Positions 33,202 to 45,118 of a stretch of DNA of 64,000 nucleotides are shown here, one piece after another. Within the stretch, counting starts at the first letter, position 1, and each line of letters begins with the position of its first letter. The stretch is from assembly GCA_004835665.1 (NCBI GenBank), contig RBKR01000003.1, positions 62,001-126,000 on the forward strand. The letters run 5' to 3'. The notes under the pieces were generated by a model. It was not told where the DNA came from. It was given only the letters and a program-made list of their open reading frames with translations, and searched no databases. The position numbers and the translations under genes were made by a program. This DNA is from Phoma sp. XZ068. Its lineage: Eukaryota; Ascomycota; Dothideomycetes; Pleosporales; Didymellaceae.

Positions 33202-34342
33202 GTGCTCGAAAAGCTTGATGCACTAAAGAAACAGGTGCAAGAGCTCGAGAAGAAATTTAGGTCGGTACAGGGGCCTCCGGTCGCACCTGATAGCACGGTG
33301 ACAAACAAGGAAGTGGCGCTTCAGGTAGTATATATTGGATCCAATGTTTAGTCTCAACTAATGGTAGTGTCTAGAAGTTGCCTGGTAAAAACAGCGAAAA
33401 ATCAGAGCCAGATGATAGGAAAGAAGGAACTAGCACTCACTCTCGAGTCTAGGTCATCAAAACGACAATCAATCGAGATACAGGCGAACAGAAGGAGATC
33501 GAAGACAAAGCCGCAACTAGCACGAAGCCAGATGACAATAGTGATCGTGCCTTCATCTTGCGAAAGACGATGCCAGAAAGACTCGGTGAGGACACAAGCA
33601 ATTCTGAGATTGATATCATCAATCTTCGCTTGTGGGATCTTTTGAAGAAGCACCTCGGTGACTATCCGGATCACGTGTTTCGTGGTGAGCCTGTGACAAT
33701 CGAATCGCCATACGAAGCTATCATCTTTGCCTGGGATACGCTTCAGGAAGCCGCACTCGAGCCAACAGATGAGACATGCGAAAAACAAGCTCAAGAGGAT
33801 TTGGAAATACTTCTTAGCATTCTCTCATGTGGCTCTTCTGGCGATCAAAAACTGGACAAATACTTCAAAAGCCGGAAGGTAAACTCCAAGGAATGCACTG
33901 TGCAATACTACAACCCTATGGACTATATTCCCTCCGGGTTGTTTGGTATACGGGAAGCCTTTCCAGAACCATGACCAGTTGTTCATCGTTAGGACATTCT
34001 GGCAACTTGGCAATCAAGTGACGAAGATTCTTGGAAACTGGATGCTTGGACGTTTGATTGGACAGGCGAGAAACTCGAACGCACGTGTTGGACGCTGCCG
34101 ATTGAGCGTTTCGATGGGCCGAAGAGCATTGCAAATTTGCCCTTCTATCCCTTTGAACATCATCCAGACTTCAACACAGGAAACGTTCAATGGAGTTTAG
34201 TGGATCGTGGAAGGAAATTCAGGGAAATTTGCATCTGAGTGGCCAACCGTTTAATCATACCGGTGATAGTATTTTTGGACAAAAAGGCTTCAGTGGCCTA
34301 CGCAACGACGACGTAGGGGAATTCCACAAGTGGGCGAACTGA
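33202..34342 (+). pseudogene. Degraded DUF7025-containing AAA ATPase gene, 3' ATPase part missing
   Basis: The plus strand holds the N-terminal half of a fungal AAA ATPase of the DUF7025 group. It begins in a coiled coil (LDALKKQVQELEKKF), then a likely intron starting GTAGTA near 33327. KLPGKNSEKSEPDD leads to SRV and TAG at 33450-33452, where CAG to TAG would explain the stop. The conserved part is EIDIINLRLWDLLKKHLGDY, then EPVTIESPYEAIIFAWDTL. Near 33917 a one-base shift is needed to read FPPGCLVYGKPFQNHDQLFI, and another near 33992 to read DAWTFDWTGEKLERTC. A third, near 34236, leads to FNHTGDSIFGQKGFSGL. The AAA domain that normally follows is not there; the AT-rich block starts about 400 bp later. 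Confidence 0.7.
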
Positions 34343-34734
34343 ACTAATTCGTGTCTAGGACAACGTTGGCATGCAGTCCCACAACTTGTGGTTTGAGTCT
34401 TCGAGCCTGACAAGACGAGTAGTAACACCATTCGAACTCAGACAGTACACGCATGCCAAATCGACATATGTAAGAATCTATAAATACCTTCGCGTAAGCC
34501 AGGCTGACTTGGCCTATAGACGAACAGCCAGGTCATGGTCTACCCACTCTCGTACTTTCAATACGGGTTATCAGTATCTCGAAATGGCACAATCGAACCT
34601 AATTTTAATAATTGGAGCTATACATGCATGGATTGTAAGAGAAACAAAGGCCAATCCAAGATATAGAGCACAATTCGAAAGTGCAAATAACTGCAATATT
34701 TAGGATATCAAGATGTACGTACTCTACCCTCCAC
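34343..34734. other. Transition to AT-rich block, no gene supported
   Basis: A 110-codon plus frame (34371-34703) has no recognised domain. GC content falls abruptly at about 34735. Confidence 0.4.
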
Positions 34735-35990
34735 GCAATCTAGTATATATTCTTGCCGAAAAACAGTAGGCTTAGCTTTAGGCCTTATATATTAATAGTT
34801 CTATTCTAACTCTACTAGAACTAAATAATATTACCTAAAAAGTAAAGATACTATATAATACCTATAAAATAAAAGTATAATCTATAATATATCTTATAGG
34901 TAAGCTACTTACTATTACTAAGCCTCTACTATACTACTCTTTCTATACTAATACTTTTTTAATAATATAAATTAAATATATTAAAGAAATATTAGAGTAT
35001 ATTAAGTATTTATTAAATCTTTACTCTAACTCTTAATCTAGATAGTTTATTTAATACTAGTTATAATTATTATTAAGAATTAACTTTAGCCTACTAAGCT
35101 TAGTAAGCCTATAAAAGGTTTTATAACTTACTTTAATAGTAAGCTATTAGCTATAATAGTACTTATTACTATACTAACTCTATTAGGCTATACTAACTCT
35201 ATTATACTCTAATAATTATCTTTTTAATATTAGTATAATTATTAAGGTTGTATTCTAAGCAAAGCTTATAAATACTTCTAAGGTTAGTTCTCTAGAATAA
35301 ATAGATATATAGTAGATTATAGAGAGTATAGATGCTTAGTAAAATACTATAGCAACTATAGGTAATAATAAGTAGTATAGAGTAGACTGTCTATCTTAAA
35401 AGTTAGGTTATAGTAAGAAGTATAGATAGTTAATCTATCTGTCTTAACGTGTAGGTAGAGTTCTAATAATAAAGTATATTAATTAGGTTAAATATAAACT
35501 ATAAGGGTTGTGTTCCTATATACTATATACTAAAGAGATATATATAGTGCTTAGTATTATAATAGCTACTAATTGCACTAATTATTAATTATACTAATTA
35601 CTAATTATACTAATTATGCTAAGACTAATTATATATATAACTTTATATTATTACCTAAGTAGTAACTAATAATACTTATTATTTATGCTTACTTATAATA
35701 CTTTCTCCTGTGTAGTTTAACTGTGCTGCACTTAGCCTGTAATTGTTAACCTTTGTTTAGTATTCCCTAGGATTGTAATAATAATTTACTATCTATATCT
35801 ACCTTCTAGAATCTATACTTAACTCTAAAACCTAATTAAATAGTATTATAAGGTCTACTTAGATATAGCCTTAATAGTAGTATTTAGATATAGTAGTAAC
35901 TACTAATAATATATAAGACTATAATTTATACTAGTAGAATAGGCCTATGTATATTTACTACTAGAATAGATCTATATATATAGCCAAGTA
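34735..35990. repeat. AT-rich, RIP-mutated DNA, left part
   Basis: Base use collapses to A/T with TA-rich words and stops in every frame. It contains a solo LTR (35240-35780, listed separately). The remaining sequence on both sides of the LTR is degraded repeat that I cannot assign. Confidence 0.8.
35240..35780 (-). repeat. Solo LTR of the Gypsy-like family, with target duplication ATAAT
   Basis: 541 bp closely matching the two LTRs of the full element at 38205-45113. It starts TATTAAGGTTGTATTCTAAG and ends GATTGTAATA. It is flanked by a direct 5-bp repeat, ATAAT at 35235-35239 and 35781-35785, as expected for LTR insertion followed by LTR-LTR recombination. The strand is given by analogy with the full element, which reads on minus. 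It has slightly fewer C-to-T changes in places than the other copies. Confidence 0.85.
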
Positions 35991-36071
35991 TGTATTAAGC
36001 TAGCTAGGTAGGGTACTGCCGGAATTGGCAATGAATGTCTCTGGAGATAAGCTGGGTATTTTCTACACCAC

Positions 36072-36160
36072 GCTCGGGAAATTCGGTCTTTGACTAATCC
36101 CTTCATGCTCGGGAAATTCGGTCTTTGACTAATCCCTCCATGCTCGGGAATATCGGTCTC
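36072..36160 (+). repeat. 35-bp tandem repeat, 2.5 copies, each with CGG-N6-CGG
   Basis: Copies start at 36072, 36107 and 36142 (the last partial). Each carries CGGGAAATTCGG or CGGGAATATCGG, that is CGG-N6-CGG, at 36075-36086, 36110-36121 and 36145-36156. It lies 160-245 bp upstream of the monooxygenase start. The CGG half-sites are kept even where the third copy differs. Candidate binding array for a Zn2Cys6 regulator; inferred. Confidence 0.6.
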
Positions 36161-36240
36161 CGGGTTATTGGACAGCCTGGCCATACGTAAAGAATGCCAG
36201 CATTCATCAGCATGACCATTAGACTCGCTGGTCGGCGAAA

Positions 36241-36247
36241 TATATAA
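36241..36247 (+). promoter_or_regulatory. TATA box of the monooxygenase gene
   Basis: TATATAA about 75 nt before the ATG at 36319, downstream of the CGG repeat array. Inferred core promoter. Confidence 0.45.
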
Positions 36248-36318
36248 CAGGGTCCTCTTACCTCCTTATTCACATCACAATAATCTACATCTTTAACCTT
36301 ACCACTTTCACCTGAAAA

Positions 36319-37675
36319 ATGAGCGGAGACAAACTTCGGGTCATCATCGTCGGCTCTGGAGTAGCTGGTCTAACTGCAGCACGTATCCTCCGGGAGCACC
36401 ACGATGTCACTGTGTATGAACGTGGAGACCCAGCGGTTGCCACTGGAGGACAGGGCATCTCTATTTCCCCGAACGCGGTTAAGATTCTTGAGACCATTGG
36501 GTATGATCGCAATCGAGCTGGCGCAGTGCCTTTACACGGCTTCCGGTCGTACGATAAAGAGGGCAATGTAAAGACTGACTTTGAAGTCGATATGAAGAGT
36601 CTGTATGGAGCAGACCAGCTTGCCCAAAAGCGGTCTGACTTCAGGAACGAGCTCTTGAGACTCGCAACTGCTCCCTCTACCGAGCTTGGAATACATGGCC
36701 ACCCCGCAAAGATGGTCTTTGGCAACGCAGTCGTCGATCTCGATGCGGAGAAGGGATTTATAACGCTTGAAGATGGATCGACCTCTGATGCAGATGTTGT
36801 CATTGGTCAGTACTATATATCAAAGGAGATTTGCGATATTCTTTCGGATCAACTGATATTGAAACAGTAGCAGACGGCGTCCATTCGCGCCTTCGCAACA
36901 TTATTGTCGACGATGACAGTATCGGCACCAAAAAGATGGGATTCACCTGTTTTCGAGTCGCAATCTCTGCTACAGGTTGTAAAGAAGCGCTTGGCTCTCT
37001 TCCTCATTGGTGGGAGCCTAGTACTGCCAAAAATCGGGCGTGTACAATCGACTCTGGGGATGGCAGTAACCGATTCGTCGTTGTGTATCCCATTTGTCAC
37101 TCGCAGTACATGAATCTATCTTTTGTCTTCCCTTCGCAGAAGTCGAAGGGGAGCACAACTGATTCCTGGTATGCTGATGGTGACAGCAACGAAGTTCTGG
37201 AGGTGTTCAGTGATTTTTACGAGCCTCTCCGCAAAATTATCAGGTACTGGCGCGGTTAGCCCTTCAAAGAAGACTCTATAACGCTAACGTTTATAGCAAC
37301 GCGACGGAGGTAAAGTACTGGGAGTTGCAGGATCTCGACCCTCTACCCACGTGGACTAGGGGCCGAGCGATTGTTATTGGAGATGCCGCCCATGCGATGA
37401 CGCCGCTGCAAGGTCAAGGAGCCAATATGTCTGTCGAAGATGGCGAGAGCTTTCGTCTTCTCAATGGAGTACGGCTCGAGGAAGTTTCAGGGGCCCTGGA
37501 GAAAATCGATAGTGTTAGGAGACCCCGAACGGTGAAGGCTTTACAAGACACCCGTAGTATGGCCCGCGAAGTTAGCTGGGAGGAGAGGATGTCCAAGTTT
37601 GACTTTCTTTACCGTTATAATGGTATATGTGAGGCACTTAAGCAGAAGGGTGTAACGGACCAGGCCCTACGCTAA
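36319..37675 (+). CDS. FAD-dependent aromatic monooxygenase (salicylate-hydroxylase-like), three exons
   Basis: Exons 36319-36805, 36868-37243 and 37297-37675 give 413 residues; introns are 62 and 53 nt. The start has the FAD-binding fold LRVIIVGSGVAGLTAARIL (GxGxxG). The mid-chain DG motif is ADGVHSRLR, and the second FAD contact is RAIVIGDAAHAMTPLQGQGA. Together these mark a group A flavoprotein monooxygenase using NAD(P)H, cytosolic. The first acceptor has three close choices (CAG, TAG, GCAG); I use CAG at 36867, giving VIVADG. The frame is open throughout although RIP-mutated repeats lie on both sides, so the gene seems functional. Its substrate is unknown and no partner gene is adjacent. 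A TATA box and a CGG repeat array precede it. Confidence 0.85.
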
Positions 37676-37680
37676 GTTGC

Positions 37681-37940
37681 TGTTGAGATTGTATCCTAAG
37701 CGAAGCTCGTGAATACTAGTTAGGGAGGTTCTCAGGGGTTAGTGCTGGTGAAGCTACTACCTTAGGCACTATACCGGGAAGGTACACGCTCCTTTATAAA
37801 GCCTTTTAGTCTAAGCAGACAATAGACAAGATTACAAGTAATAGATTATAACGTACTTTACGGACACAGGCGAGTTGGTTACTTTTACCAAGACTACACC
37901 CTAAGAGGGCACACTATAAACTTTACATCTAACCCCTATA
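37681..37940. repeat. LTR-like repeat end, weakly or not RIP-mutated
   Basis: Starts six bases after the monooxygenase stop with TGTTGAGATTGTATCCTAAG, which matches the LTR end TATTAAGGTTGTATTCTAAG at 35240 except mostly for G-to-A and C-to-T changes. Similarity continues to about 37755 and then stops. The rest has a TATA-like CTTTATAAAG and normal GC content up to about 37930. Probably a related LTR family or a truncated copy; its far end is lost in the AT-rich DNA. Confidence 0.5.
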
Positions 37941-38204
37941 TAGAAGGTAGAAAGTTAACTCTATAGATTTACTTAGAAACTACTTCTATATTATTCTTAT
38001 ATATCTATATATTATATCCTATTCTACTATACTATCTAGAGTATTATTAGGTTAGCTTACTTCTATTAGCCTATACTTACTTCTTTACCTTCTTTCTATT
38101 ACTATATACTCTAAACTTCTTAAAAGTAGCTAGTTATAAGCTATCTTTAGCTATAAGAGTTTCTTCTACCTTAACTTACTTCCTTTTATATAACTATTAA
38201 GGTT
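37941..38204. repeat. AT-rich, RIP-mutated DNA between island and Gypsy element
   Basis: A/T-only stretch without frames. The last five bases, ATAAC (38200-38204), are the left target-site copy of the Gypsy element. Confidence 0.7.
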
Positions 38205-38690
38205 ATAAACTAAGCAAAGCTTGTAAATACTTCTAAGGTTAGTTCTCTAGGATAAGTACTAGTACAGGAGGGGGTTAGTATAGATGCCTAGTAAAACACT
38301 ATAATAACTATAGAGTTAATAATAAGTAGTATAGATAGTTAATCTATCTAGCTTAAAAGTTAGGTTAAGTTCTAATAACAAAGTTAATTAATAAGGTTAA
38401 ATATAATACTATAAGGGCAGTGTTTCTAATTGCTATATACTAAGGAGATATATATAGTGCTTAGTATTATAATAGCTACTAATTATACTAATTATTAATT
38501 ATACTAATTACTAATTATACTAATTATACTAAGACTAATTATAATATATAACTTTATATTATTACCTAAGTAGTAACTAATAATACTTATTATTTATACT
38601 TACTTATAATACCTTCTCCTGTGTAGTTTAACTATACTGCACTTAGCCTATAATTATTAACCTTTATTTAGTATTTCTAAGATTATAATA
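38205..38690 (-). repeat. LTR of the Gypsy element, left copy
   Basis: 486 bp, starting TATTAAGGTTATAAACTAAG and ending GATTATAATA. The intact relatives suggest original ends TGTT..AACA. The other LTR is at 44618-45113. Confidence 0.88.
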
Positions 38691-41600
38691 CTATCTTCTT
38701 TCTATCTTAGCTTAGTCTCTTAAGCTTAGTTTATATAATATAGGTCCCCCCTTGTTTAATAGTATATTCTCTTAATAATACCTAAATATCCTACTAAGTT
38801 AAGTTTAGCCTATTATTACTACTTATATAAATTTATTAAGTTCTTTAGAGAGATTATAGTAAAGAAGTATTTAACCTATAAAAAGTATAAGTAAGTATAT
38901 AAAGTTTATATTTACTCTAGGAAATATAGTAAATATTTAAAGTATAGGTAGTATTATAATATTTATATAATATAGTTAGAGTTTAAGTGTCTAGAGACTA
39001 AGAAAGAGAAGCTATAGGTATAGATAAAAGAAAGTTATAAAGTATAAAATAAAGTACTTAAGGCCTCTAAAAAGGTGTTAGAAGAGTTGTAGGTTGCATA
39101 TATATATAAAGAGTAGTTATACTAATAAATAGATTTACTTAATTATTATATAAAGGAAGTAATTATAGTAGAAGAGTAAAGTATTATTAAGTAAGAGCTA
39201 GAGGAAGAGATAATTCTTTTAGAGGGTTCTTTAGATAGACTTAGCCTAGCCTTATTACCTAGTATATAGGGTGCTTTTAAGGGGTAGCTAATTAAGGCTT
39301 AGGAAGCTAATATAGTACTCTCTAATTAGTCTTAAATCTCTTTAATAGCTGCTAGCAGTTTATAAGGTTTATAGAAGGTTTCTATATATTTTCTAAGTTA
39401 GAGTATTCTAACTACTTAACTAGGTATTTATCTTTATATCCTTTCTTTTAATATTATATTATTTTTTTAACTTCTTACTTAGTTTTCTCTTTAACCTAGT
39501 AGTAAAAGTCTTTCTAGATTAGTATATTAGGGTCTACTAGTTCTAGTAGTAATATATAGAATATAGAGTATATTCTAGTATTCTATAGTAGTTTAAGTTA
39601 ATAGTTTATAGGGCTAATTTACCTAGAAATAAAAAATAGTCTAACCTTAATATAATCTAGTTTTTTTATTAGTCTTTATATTTATAAGTTTTTTATAAGG
39701 AGATAGACTTTATCCCTCTCTTTTAGCTAAGGTGCTGTTTTTCTTTTCTAATTAATATAAGAGATTACTTATTGTTAAGCTTTATTAATATTTTTAAGTA
39801 ATTTCTAGTATACTTCCTTTAGTCTTTATACTAAGGTTATTACTAAATCTGTTTAGATATTACTATTAAGAGATCTTATAAAGAGATTTAGGTATCTTCT
39901 ATAATTTATAAAGAATAGTATTATACCTATTACTTCTAATAGTTTATTATTATATATAATCTATACTATAGGTAATAGTAAGACCTAGTTATCTTGCTCT
40001 TAGTTACTATATATTCTTAAGTATATTTCTATAGTTTAATTTATTCTTTCTATTTATCTATCTATTTATAAATAGTATATAGTTAATAGCTTCTTCTTAG
40101 TACTAATAGCTGCTATAAGCATAGTTTAATAGTTTAATATAAAAAGCTTATCTCTATTACTAATAATTAATTCTAGTATACTATAGTAATAGATAATTCT
40201 ATCTAGAAATACTTGTGTAAGCTGCTCTGTAGTATAACTATATTAAAATAGTATTATTTCTACTACTTTAGTAAACCTATCTACTATAATAAAGATTAAG
40301 TTATAGGTATATTCTATAATAGAGTCTTTAGAGATAGGTAGCTATATAATAAAATCTATTATAATATTTGTCTATAGTGCTGTTAGTAGCTCTATTGCCT
40401 ATATTTCTCTATACTTTATATATATACTATATTTATTCTATTAGCACTTAATATAGTTCTTAATAAATTTAGTAACCTTGTCCTTTATATAGCTAAACTT
40501 ATAGTGTTACTTAATAAGTTCTATTATTTATATTATACTAGGGTGTCTATAAAGTAGGTTATTATAATAATAGCTTATAATTTTATTTTCTAATTCCTCT
40601 AGTACCTTTATAGGTATACACTGTTCTTATTAAACTTATATTATATTATTAAGCTGTTAAGATAGTCTTAATAATCTATCCTTATTAATTCTAAGTATAG
40701 CAAACTAGTTTATTATTTTTTCTCTAGCTAGATTATATTGTCTGCTAAGTATATTAGCTCTGCTATTGTCTTTTCCTAGAGTATATAGTATCTTAAACTT
40801 ATACTATCTTAATAGCTTAGACTAGTATACTTATTATTAGTTAAGTGTCTTAGTAGTAGTAAAGTGTACTAGGTTCTTATAGTTAGTATAAATAGTAAGT
40901 TCTAAGCAACTTTCTATATAAATTCTCTAATATTCTAGGGCTAATATAATAGCTAGTAATTTCTTATTATATATATTATATTATTTTTCTAGTCCTAAGA
41001 ATTTCTAAGAGTAGTAGGTAATTAGGTACTATTATCTATCTTGTTCTTATATAGCATAAGCTTCTAATACTAAATCTAAAGTATCTATTTTAATTTAAAG
41101 TAGCTTTCTACTCTTAAATATAATTATTATAGGTAGCTTAATATAGAACTATTTAAGTAACTAGAAAGTATCTTCTTATACTTATTTCTACTTAAATAGT
41201 ATATTCTTCTATATAAGCTTTATAAGTAGTAAGGCCTTAAGTAAATAATTCTTAATAAAGTATTAGTTAAAGTTAATAAATTCTAGGAATTCCTAGATTC
41301 CCTTAAGGGAGGTAGGAGTTAGCTAATTCTTTATAACTTAAATCTTTATTTTACTTATCTTAACTTTATATCTCCCTATAATATAGCTAAGGAACTTAAC
41401 TTCTTCTTTATACTATTTATATTTCTTAGGTTTAAGTTAAAGATCTGCCTTTCTTAGGTATTCTAACACTTCCCTAATATAGTAAATATATTCTTCTAGT
41501 ATTACTAAATATACTAGGATATTATTAAAGTATACTACTACTATAATATCTAAGTATACTCTTAATATATTATTAACAAGGGCTTAATATATAGCTAGTA

Positions 41601-44600
41601 TATTAGTAAGCCTAAATAGTATTACTATATACTTATAGTAACTATAGTATATTTTAAATATAGTCTTCTATTCTTTACCTTCCTTTATATATATAAGGTT
41701 ATATACTCTATATAAATTAAGTATAGTAAAGTATTATACTCTAGATAGCTAATCCTATAGTTCCTTAATATTTAGTAATAGGTACTAATTTTTAATTATA
41801 ATATTATTAAGTTTCTAGTAGTTAATATATATTTATAATTTGCTATCTTTCTTTAGTATAAAGAGGACTAGGAATCCTACTAGTAATTTTAATTCTTATA
41901 TAAATCTCTTCTTAAGGTTCTTATTAATATATTCCTTAAGTATACTAAGTTCTTTCTTAGACATTCTATATATAGGCCTAAAAGGTAGTTTCTTTCCTTT
42001 CTAGAGCTTAATCTTATAATTCTAGGGTTTATACTATAGTAATGCCTTTATAGTCTTCTTATTATAGAAGAGTTCTCTATAACTTTTATATTTATCTAGA
42101 ATATTAGGAGGTATACTATCCTTCTTCTTAACTATTACTTTATAACTAGTAGGGCGTTCTATATCTATATAGTTAACTACTCTATCTTAGTATATCTTAT
42201 ATATTAAAGAGATATTATTAATCTTCTTTTTATCTACTAGTTATATTATAAACTATATAGGCTATAATATAGTAGTGCTATATCTATATTAACTTAATAA
42301 AAGCTATTAATTCTTCTAATTAATATCTAGATTATGCTTTCTTAACTATAGAAGTCCTAATATAATATTATAAGTAGCTATTTTAAAAGTATCTAGAGTT
42401 ATTTCCTTATAGTGTCTATAGATCTAGAGAAGTACTATAGTTACTTTATATATAATCTTAAATTTCTCTAGTATTAGTTCTCTATTAGCTACTCTAAGTA
42501 GGTAAGGTATTATCTTCTAAGTAGAGTATAGTCTAGCTAGCTATACTACTTATAAAGAGATATAATTAGACTATACTCTAGAGTTTAAGAGTACCTTTAT
42601 CTATCTTCTATTTACTTTAATAGGTAACTTAATTAGTTAGTAATTACTTTTAATATTATTAATAGATTAATTCTTAGTACCTGCTAGCGCTACTCTAAAA
42701 AAGGATTCTTTTATCTAAAGCTATTACTTTACTTCTTTCCTTTATAGGTCTTATAGTAGGGATTAAAGTAGGTCTACTAATACTAATTAAAGTATTACTT
42801 ATTTACTACTAATTCTTATTATCTGCACTTAGACTTATTCTAGCTAGAAAAGTATTAGTTATTATATTTATCTATTAGGTATAGTATATAGTAGTCCTCC
42901 TTATAATCTTCCTATTATAGTTTATATAAATATTTCTTTAGAAACTATTCTAAATTAAGCTTCTCTAAATAATATATCTAGTATCTATTATAGTAGTATA
43001 CTATCTATAATAGTACTCTATAGTATAGGTTTCTTAGGTCTAGGCTATAATTAGGTTCTAGGTAATTATTATTCTAGTTCTAATATACTTCTAGTTAATA
43101 ATATTATTAGTATTCCTTATATAACTTATTATACTAATTTTCTTTATTATTGTCTACTTTAATAGAGGGGATAATTAGGTTCTAGTATAACTTAGTATAG
43201 GCCTTATTATTAGCTTTCTTAGCTTTGCGTTACTTATACTCTTAATAATATATATTATATTACACTCTATATTATACTATAGTAGAATATACTAGCTTGT
43301 TCTAATCCTTATTATCTTCTAGATATTATCTAGGTAGTTATAGCATGTTATCCTTAGTATTAGGTATCTAGGTTACTCTAGGTCTATAGTATAAGGTTAT
43401 AGCTATACTAGAAGCTCTTAGAAGTTTAAGATATTCCTTTCTTAATATCTATATAATTATAGTTTTATAGCTATAAGGGTGTTTATATACCTATAACCTC
43501 TTAGGTGCTAGTTTATATTTAACCTCTAGTTTAATATCTTTATTATATCCTAACTCTAGATTCTCTATAAGTTGTCTAATTCTATTAGTAAGAATTTCCT
43601 ATTTATTACTAGTATCCTTGCTATCTAGCCTACTAGCTAATATATTAATCTATTAGAATACTTTATTCTAGTAATAGTCTCTAGTAAAGTAGCCTAGTTT
43701 ACTATAGTTATAACAGGTTTAGTCCTTATTACTCTTATTATTATTATATCCCTTCTTTTTATTTTATTATAGTTTTATAGCTATTAGTTCCTTATTTATA
43801 TTAGATAGGTTTATTACCTTAGGTCTATAGTACCTACTCTAAGTGTTACTATAAATATAGTAACCTATATTAGGTTAATAGTTATTTCTATAGTTACTAT
43901 AATATATATAGTTATTCTATTAGTTATATTATAGTTAAGATAGCTAACCTATAGCTTAAGCACGTAGATTATTATATAGCTCTTATTAGAGCTTATATAG
44001 TTTAATATTAAGGTTAATTACTATATTAATAAGGTTGTCTAAGGTTTCTATACTTATACTAGTATATATTAGTTCTTTCTTTACCTTAGGCTTAAGTTCT
44101 TAATAAAATATTATAGTTAATATAGTATTATTCTAGTTTATATTAGCTATAAGTTACTAGAACTTAGTAGTATAATTAGCAGCAGATTAGGTCTAATAAA
44201 TATATTAGATATTCTATCTAGTAATAGTAGGTTTATTTAAAACTCTAAAGATTAGGTAGATCTTATTCTTAAAGGTATTAAGGTTTTTTATTTATATATT
44301 AACCTTATTAGGAGTATTATCCTTACTATAGAGCTAAATAAAAGGTTTAATCTAAGTAAATACTTTTCTATATATATAGCTTGCTACTAAGGTAACTCTT
44401 TTCTTAGCCTCTACCTTATCTCTTTAGAATATAAAGAATAGGTCTTATTATATTAACTAGTTATCTAGCTTGCTGCAGTCTCCCTTATAGAGATTAGGTT
44501 ACTTAATATTAATAGTATTAGTAGTAATAGTTTCTTCTATTATATTAATATTAAAGTATAAGCTAGTAGAAGTAACTCTAGTTTCTAAAGTAGTACTTAT

Positions 44601-44617
44601 CTTAGAGGTGTTTAAAA

Positions 44618-45113
44618 TATTAAAGTTATAAACTAAGTAAAGCTTATAAATACTTCTAAGGTTAGTTCTCTAGAATAAGTGCTAGTATAGGAGAGAGTTA
44701 GTATAGATACCTAGTAAAACACTATAATAACTATAGAGTTAATAATAAGTAGTATAGATAGTTAATCTATCTAGCTTAAAAGTTAGGTTAAGTTCTAATA
44801 ATAAAGTTAATTAATAAGGTTAAATATAGTACTATAAGGGCAGTGTTCCTAATTACTATATACTAAGGAGATATATATAGTGCTTAGTATTATAATAGCT
44901 ACTAATTATACTAATTATTAATTATACTAATTACTAATTATACTAATTATACTAAGACTAATTATAATATATAACTTTATATTATTACCTAAGTAGTAAC
45001 TAATAATACTTATTATTTATACTTACTTATAATACCTTCTCCTATATAGTTTAACTATACTACACTTAGCCTATAATTATTAACCTTTATTTAGTGTTTC
45101 TAGAATTATAATA
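44618..45113 (-). repeat. LTR of the Gypsy element, right copy
   Basis: 496 bp, near-identical to 38205-38690 apart from transitions and a few short indels. It contains the same internal run of repeated TACTAATTA words. Followed directly by ATAAC. Confidence 0.88.
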
Positions 45114-45118
45114 ATAAC

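Larger units (their letters stand above)
38205..45113 (-). mobile_element. Ty3/Gypsy LTR retrotransposon, complete but RIP-inactivated
   Basis: LTRs at 38205-38690 and 44618-45113 enclose about 5.9 kb, flanked by target duplications ATAAC (38200-38204 and 45114-45118). Coding order on the minus strand fits gag-pro-RT-RNaseH-integrase. A gag zinc knuckle near 43665-43715 reads CYNYSKLGYF, where CYNCGKLGHF would be expected. RT appears near 41770-41900 (YINY*KLNNI for YRKLN). The catalytic motif near 41520-41550 reads VVVYFNNILVY, so YLDD has become YFNN. RNase H near 40835-40890 reads TNYKNLVHFTTTKTLN. Changes are overwhelmingly C-to-T or G-to-A and stops fill every frame, which is RIP. The element cannot move on its own. 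Confidence 0.88.

Noticed and set aside
34371..34703. 110-codon plus-strand frame before the AT-rich block
   Set aside because: No family match and it follows a degraded gene; probably random.
38374..38560. CRISPR-like array of repeated TACTAATTA words in the LTR
   Set aside because: Short A/T words created in RIP-mutated LTRs, no regular spacers, eukaryotic context.
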